NCBI GenBank assembly: GCA_030066475.1
Contig: JASJBO010000003.1
Coordinates: 1 to 45,563, forward strand
Direction of reading: 5' to 3'
Source of the DNA: Myxococcota bacterium
GTDB lineage: Bacteria; Myxococcota_A; UBA9160; PR03
Length of the DNA stretch: 45,563 nt
Part shown: in pieces, positions 42,398 to 45,563 of the stretch
Layout: each line of letters begins with the position of its first letter
Numbering within the stretch: the stretch's first letter is position 1
Notes under the pieces: model-generated
Told to the model about the DNA's origin: nothing
Database searches by the model: none
What the model saw: the letters and a program-made list of their open reading frames with translations, nothing else
Made by a program: the position numbers and the translations under genes

Positions 42398-42798
42398 TAG
42401 CCCACCCGCTGCGCGAAGTACCAGTGGTGGCCCTCCGGGTCCTCGGCCCCGTAGCGGCGGTCGCCGTAGGGCTGATCCGCCGGCTCTTCCAGGATCGTCG
42501 CGCCGGCCTCCCGCGTGCGCGCGAAGTGCGCGTCGACGTCGTCCACGTAGACGTACAGGCTCTGGGTCTGCTGGCCCAGGTTCTTCGGGTTCCGGTAGTC
42601 CGGCCCGGGACACCCCATCATCACGACGCCTTCGGCGCACGACATCTCGGCGTGCACGATGGCGCCGTCGGGCCCGGTCATGCGCTGCCGCTCCTCGAGG
42701 CCGAATGCGCGCGCCAGCCAGTCGAGCGCACCCGCCACGTCCTCGTAGTACAGGTAGGGGCTGATGCGGGGCATGTTCTCCGGGGGATTCGCGGGCAT
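42397..42798 (-). CDS. VOC family protein (glyoxalase/bleomycin-resistance fold)
   Basis: A 133-residue vicinal-oxygen-chelate protein. ISPYLYYEDVAGALDWLARAFG is the classic N-terminal half, and LYVYVDDVDAHFARTREAGA plus YGDRRYGAEDPEGHHWYFAQ the C-terminal half. Glu/His residues in the usual metal positions (VHAEM, DPEGHHW) are present. Members include isomerases, dioxygenases and binding proteins, so function is open. AAGGAG lies 8 nt before ATG 42798 and TATGGT about 30 nt before it. The stop codon lies in repeat R1 copy B. Confidence 0.9.
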   Translation of the reverse strand: MPANPPENMPRISPYLYYEDVAGALDWLARAFGLEERQRMTGPDGAIVHAEMSCAEGVVMMGCPGPDYRNPKNLGQQTQSLYVYVDDVDAHFARTREAGATILEEPADQPYGDRRYGAEDPEGHHWYFAQRVG

Positions 42799-42972
42799 TC
42801 GGCTCTCCTTGCTGGGATCTCCACCATACCAGCAGCAGGAAGCGCCACGGCGATTCCGCCGACGAGCTCGCCGATGCTGCCGAGGTCCTGCAGGCCGATG
42901 GCCGGGCCTCCTGAGCGCCTTGTTGAGAGCCGATCGCGGGCCCATACTACCCCGCCCGGAGGCGGAGCAGCC

Positions 42973-43464
42973 ATGGGCGAGATCGACGGCTACCTGGAGA
43001 AGAACCAGACCTACGCGGCGGAGTTCCACGAGGGAGACCTGGGCGCGCCCCCGGCGTCGCACGTGGCCATCGTCGCCTGCATGGACGCCCGGCTCGAGAC
43101 GGGGGCGCTGCTGGGACTCCACGCAGGGGACGCCCACGTGATCCGCAACGCCGGTGGGGTGGTCACCGACGACGTGATCCGCTCGCTGATGATCTCCCAG
43201 CGCCTGCTCGGGACCCGCGAGATCATGCTGATCCACCACACCGACTGCGGGATGCAGTCCTTCACCGACGCCGAGCTGAAGGAGCAGATCGAGCAGGAGA
43301 CGGGGATCCGGCCGTCCTTCTCGATCGAGACGTTCCCCGACCTCGAGGCCGACGTGCGCCAGTCGATGGCGCGCATCCACGCCAGCCCGTTCGTGAGGCA
43401 CAAGGACGCGGTGCGCGGCTTCGTCTACGAGGTCGAGACCGGGCGCCTGCGCGAGGTGAAGTAG
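42973..43464 (+). CDS. Beta-carbonic anhydrase
   Basis: A 163-residue beta-class carbonic anhydrase, short as in the Rv1284-like subgroup. Zinc ligands are Cys36 (IVACMDARLE), His89 and Cys92 (LIHHTDCGM); the Asp38-Arg40 dyad is intact. HVIRNAGGVVTDDVIRSL is the conserved active-site helix. It interconverts CO2 and bicarbonate. Start ATG 42973 has GGAGGCGGAGC just upstream. Its TAG stop is directly adjacent to the convergent cupin stop codon, with no base between. Confidence 0.93.
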   Translation: MGEIDGYLEKNQTYAAEFHEGDLGAPPASHVAIVACMDARLETGALLGLHAGDAHVIRNAGGVVTDDVIRSLMISQRLLGTREIMLIHHTDCGMQSFTDAELKEQIEQETGIRPSFSIETFPDLEADVRQSMARIHASPFVRHKDAVRGFVYEVETGRLREVK

Positions 43465-43839
43465 TCAGATCTCCTCGGGGGCGTCGACCGTCCGCTCGTT
43501 CCGCACGTTGCCGGTGTTCCGCGTCGAGGCCGGCTCGAACAGCAGCACGTGCACCTCGCCGTGGGCGACCGGCCTGTGCTCGACGCCGCGGGGCACGATG
43601 AAGAGCTCTCCCGCCTCGAGCTCGACGATCCGATCGCGCAGGTGGATGGCGAGCGCTCCCCGAAGGACCAGGAACAGCTCGTCCTCGTCGCGGTGATGGT
43701 GCCAGACGAACTCGCCCTCGAGCTTGGCGAGCTTGACGTGCTGTCCGTTCAGCGCACCCACGATGCGCGGGCTCCAGCGCTCGTCGAACTGCGCGAGCTT
43801 CTCGGCGAGGTTCACCTTCCCGGTCACGACGCGACTCAC
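43465..43839 (-). CDS. Cupin domain protein
   Basis: A 124-residue single-domain cupin. WHHHRDEDELFLVLRGAL is the first cupin motif (three His and Glu metal ligands), and ELFIVPRGVEHRPVAHGE the second. It probably binds a divalent metal; sugar isomerases, dioxygenases and storage-like proteins share the fold. GTG 43839 is chosen because GGGAGG lies 5-6 nt upstream; GTG 43827 is a later alternative. The 220 bp upstream (43840-44060) hold no convincing gene, apart from a TACCGT box on this strand near 43970. Confidence 0.82.
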   Translation of the reverse strand: MSRVVTGKVNLAEKLAQFDERWSPRIVGALNGQHVKLAKLEGEFVWHHHRDEDELFLVLRGALAIHLRDRIVELEAGELFIVPRGVEHRPVAHGEVHVLLFEPASTRNTGNVRNERTVDAPEEI

Positions 43840-44060
43840 GCGGCCCTCCCTGGTGGAGACGGGCGACCCCCGCGGCGGCCGCATCGGGCAGCGCGCCGCC
43901 GAACAGGACCGCGCCGGCGCAGAAGTGCGCGAGCCGGGCCAGCTCGGTCCGCCGGACGCCACGTCCGGAACGGTACCGCGCCTGGACGAGGCGGCGACGG
44001 CCTCGCGTACACTCCGATCCATGCCACTCGCGGTTCGGCGCCGGCTCTGACGACCGGTAC

Positions 44061-45230
44061 TCACGTGCGGCGGATCGGCCGCTTCTCTCGCGCCAGGCGC
44101 TCGAGCAGGCCGACCGCATGGCGGGCGCCCGGCAGGGCCTCGATCTCGTGTCGCAGCGTCTCGGCATGGCGCCGGTAGGACGGGTCGTCCAGGACTGCAG
44201 CCGTGGCTGCCCGCACCTCCTCCGGCGTGAGGCTGATCGCGTCGAGCTCTCGCGCGACGCCGAGCGCGACGCAGCGTCTCGCGTTGCCGGGCTGATCGGC
44301 TCCGATCGGGACCAGGACCGAGGGCAGGCCGTGCGCCAGCGCTCCGATCACGCTGCCCGATCCGCCGTGCGAGACGACCAGCTCGCAGTGGGGCAGCACG
44401 GCCGACTGCGGCACGAAGGTCTCGACCCGGACGTGGGACGGCTGCGGGCCGAGCTCGCGTGGATCCAGGTCGGGTCCGACGGTCGCGATCACGTCGACGG
44501 GAAGCTCGCGCAGCCCGGCGAGCACGCGAGCGAACAGGTCACCGGACTCGAGGGGGAACACGGTTCCGAGCGTGAAGTAGACGAGCGGTCTGCCCGTTCG
44601 CGCGGGTGTCCACGACGCGAAGCGACCGCCGGCCGCTGCCGCCGCCTCGGGACGGAAGGCGTGCGCCGTCGGCGGCAGCGGGTCGGCGGGATCGCGGTAG
44701 CCGGGCGGGGCGGGCGAGAGGACGAGATAGCGGCTCGGCATCTCGAGGTCCGGATCGGGTGCGAGGCCGAGCTCCGCACGGAGCTCCTCGAGGGGCGGAC
44801 CGACGACCTCCGCACGCACGAAGCCACCGGCGGCGATGACGAGTACGGTCGCGAACGGCAGCCCCAGGCACTCCGCCGCGAGCGCGGCGCCGAAGTCCGT
44901 CTCGTCCCGAACCACGACGTCCGGCTCCCAGGACTCGCACAGCGAGACGATCCGCGGGGCGCGGTGGCGCGCCGCGCGCCGGGCGAAGCGCTCGCGCAGG
45001 TCGCGCTCTTCGCGTTCGCGGTCGAGAGGCCGAAGCGGGGTCCGGCGGGGCGCCGGGCTTGCCTGGCTTCCGACCGCGAGCGCGTCGAAGCCGGCCGTCG
45101 CGACGGCTTCGGCCATCGACGGCGGGCACGCGAAGGCGACGCGATGGCCGGCCTCCGACGCGGCGCGGGCGAGTGGCACCAGCGGCTCGAAGTGCCCGAT
45201 CCCGCCGACGAACGTGAAGAGCAGTCGCAC
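44061..45230 (-). CDS. UGT/MGT-type glycosyltransferase (GT1, GT-B fold)
   Basis: A 389-residue GT-B glycosyltransferase. The N-domain starts LLFTFVGGIGHFEPLVPLARA, the acceptor-side signature of macrolide and flavonoid glycosyltransferases. In the C-domain YFTLGTVFP and VSHGGSGSVIGALAHGLPSVLVPIGADQ form the nucleotide-sugar-binding motif. It would glycosylate a small hydrophobic molecule with a UDP- or TDP-sugar, perhaps a lipid, sterol or polyketide. No other secondary-metabolite gene is beside it. The GTG start at 45230 has no ribosome site; 118 bp separate it from the divergent hydrolase. Confidence 0.9.
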   Translation of the reverse strand: MRLLFTFVGGIGHFEPLVPLARAASEAGHRVAFACPPSMAEAVATAGFDALAVGSQASPAPRRTPLRPLDREREERDLRERFARRAARHRAPRIVSLCESWEPDVVVRDETDFGAALAAECLGLPFATVLVIAAGGFVRAEVVGPPLEELRAELGLAPDPDLEMPSRYLVLSPAPPGYRDPADPLPPTAHAFRPEAAAAAGGRFASWTPARTGRPLVYFTLGTVFPLESGDLFARVLAGLRELPVDVIATVGPDLDPRELGPQPSHVRVETFVPQSAVLPHCELVVSHGGSGSVIGALAHGLPSVLVPIGADQPGNARRCVALGVARELDAISLTPEEVRAATAAVLDDPSYRRHAETLRHEIEALPGARHAVGLLERLAREKRPIRRT

Positions 45231-45335
45231 GCGTGTCCGATCGCCTGGGCGTTTCCGGTGGTCGTCCCGGCGCCAGGCGCCGCGCCCGTCCGACGCGCGC
45301 GAACCCTACCGCTGCCAGCGGTGCGACGCCCGGGC

Positions 45336-45341
45336 TACCGT
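45336..45341 (+). promoter_or_regulatory. -10-like TACCGT box, leaderless-type
   Basis: TACCGT ends 7 nt before ATG 45349; the spacer GTGCGCG is not a ribosome site. Confidence 0.45.
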
Positions 45342-45348
45342 GTGCGCG

Positions 45349-45563
45349 ATGACGGCGGTGTTCGTCCACGGCGCACCGGTCACGCCGGAGGTCTGGCGCC
45401 TCCTGCGGGAGCGCCTGCCCGGCGTGCCCAGCGCGGCCCCGAACCTGCCGGGCTTCGGCACCCCGCTCCCCGGCGGCTTCGAGCCGACGATGACTCGCTT
45501 CGCCGAGTGGCGGGCCGCCCCGGGGTGGGGGCTCCGCGGGCCGGGGGGTGGGGGGGGGGCGGG
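45349..45563 (+). CDS. Alpha/beta hydrolase, truncated by the window end
   Basis: Only the N-terminal part is present: MTAVFVHGAPVTPEVWRLL (oxyanion strand and loop) and PNLPGFGTPLPGGFEPTMTRFAEW. This matches the start of small alpha/beta hydrolases such as epoxide-hydrolase-like enzymes. After about 45512 the translation turns into Gly/Arg/Pro-only sequence because the DNA becomes a run of G, so the true reading probably ends there. The catalytic residues are not in the window. Confidence 0.7.
   Translation, partial: MTAVFVHGAPVTPEVWRLLRERLPGVPSAAPNLPGFGTPLPGGFEPTMTRFAEWRAAPGWGLRGPGGGGGA

Noticed and set aside
43971..44060. Small ORF ahead of the cupin gene and short MPLAVRRRL peptide on the other strand
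   Set aside because: No ribosome site, no conservation cue; the cupin start with GGGAGG at 43839 explains the gene.

Overview
This is a very GC-rich (about 70%+) bacterial chromosome fragment, densely packed with genes on both strands. It contains no rRNA, tRNA, CRISPR array, phage or transposase gene that I can see. The gene content suggests an uncultured aerobic or microaerobic member of the old 'Deltaproteobacteria' (Myxococcota/Binatota-like). Pointers are acyl-CoA dehydrogenases, a predicted F420-type luciferase-like oxidoreductase, a wax ester synthase/DGAT, a PEP-CTERM protein, an AsmA protein and an RND pump (so a Gram-negative envelope), and a selenoprotein. The lineage is an inference, not something the sequence proves.

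Layout. 1-223: two structured repeats. 224-5929: envelope genes (membrane-anchored sulfatase/phosphoethanolamine-transferase-like enzyme, GT-C type membrane glycosyltransferase, DJ-1/PfpI protein, AsmA). 6039-11321: PHP-type protein, GFA-family protein, NAD-dependent epimerase, GH2 glycosidase, DUF6632-like membrane protein. 11385-12700: a glutathione peroxidase whose catalytic residue is encoded by an in-frame UGA (selenocysteine), followed by an alpha/beta hydrolase. 12784-14938: wax ester synthase/DGAT and a PEP-CTERM protein. 15120-17740: thiolase and 3-hydroxyacyl-CoA dehydrogenase operon. 17741-18541: largely non-coding. 18542-23190: alpha/beta hydrolase, then an operon of acyl-CoA dehydrogenase, aminoglycoside-phosphotransferase-like kinase and TIGR03857-type oxidoreductase. 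23210-28392: RND permease and adaptor, divergent from a TetR regulator across a shared operator. 28448-35684: P2-type ATPase, small secreted protein, ABM monooxygenase, class V aminotransferase, zinc alcohol dehydrogenase, GST, and a protein I do not recognise. 35750-41116: second acyl-CoA dehydrogenase with an SDR, nitroreductase, MBL-fold hydrolase, acyl-CoA synthetase. 41209-45563: an internally deleted luciferase-like pseudogene, GH12-like lipoprotein, VOC protein, beta-carbonic anhydrase, cupin, UGT-type glycosyltransferase, and a hydrolase cut off by a G-rich, probably artefactual, contig end.

The dominant theme is activation and beta-oxidation-like breakdown of acyl or steroid-like carboxylates (acyl-CoA synthetase, acyl-CoA dehydrogenases, SDR, HAD, thiolase), with storage lipid synthesis, efflux and peroxide detoxification beside it.

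The best observations are: (i) the hidden selenocysteine glutathione peroxidase with a SECIS-like hairpin, which ordinary gene callers reduce to a 75-residue fragment; (ii) a recurrent TANNNT box 6-8 nt before start codons that lack a Shine-Dalgarno sequence, suggesting leaderless transcription; (iii) a TetR/RND divergent control region whose palindrome holds both -35 boxes; (iv) two families of short repeats at gene 3' ends; (v) the deleted luciferase-like gene. I do not see a convincing wholly new multi-gene system.
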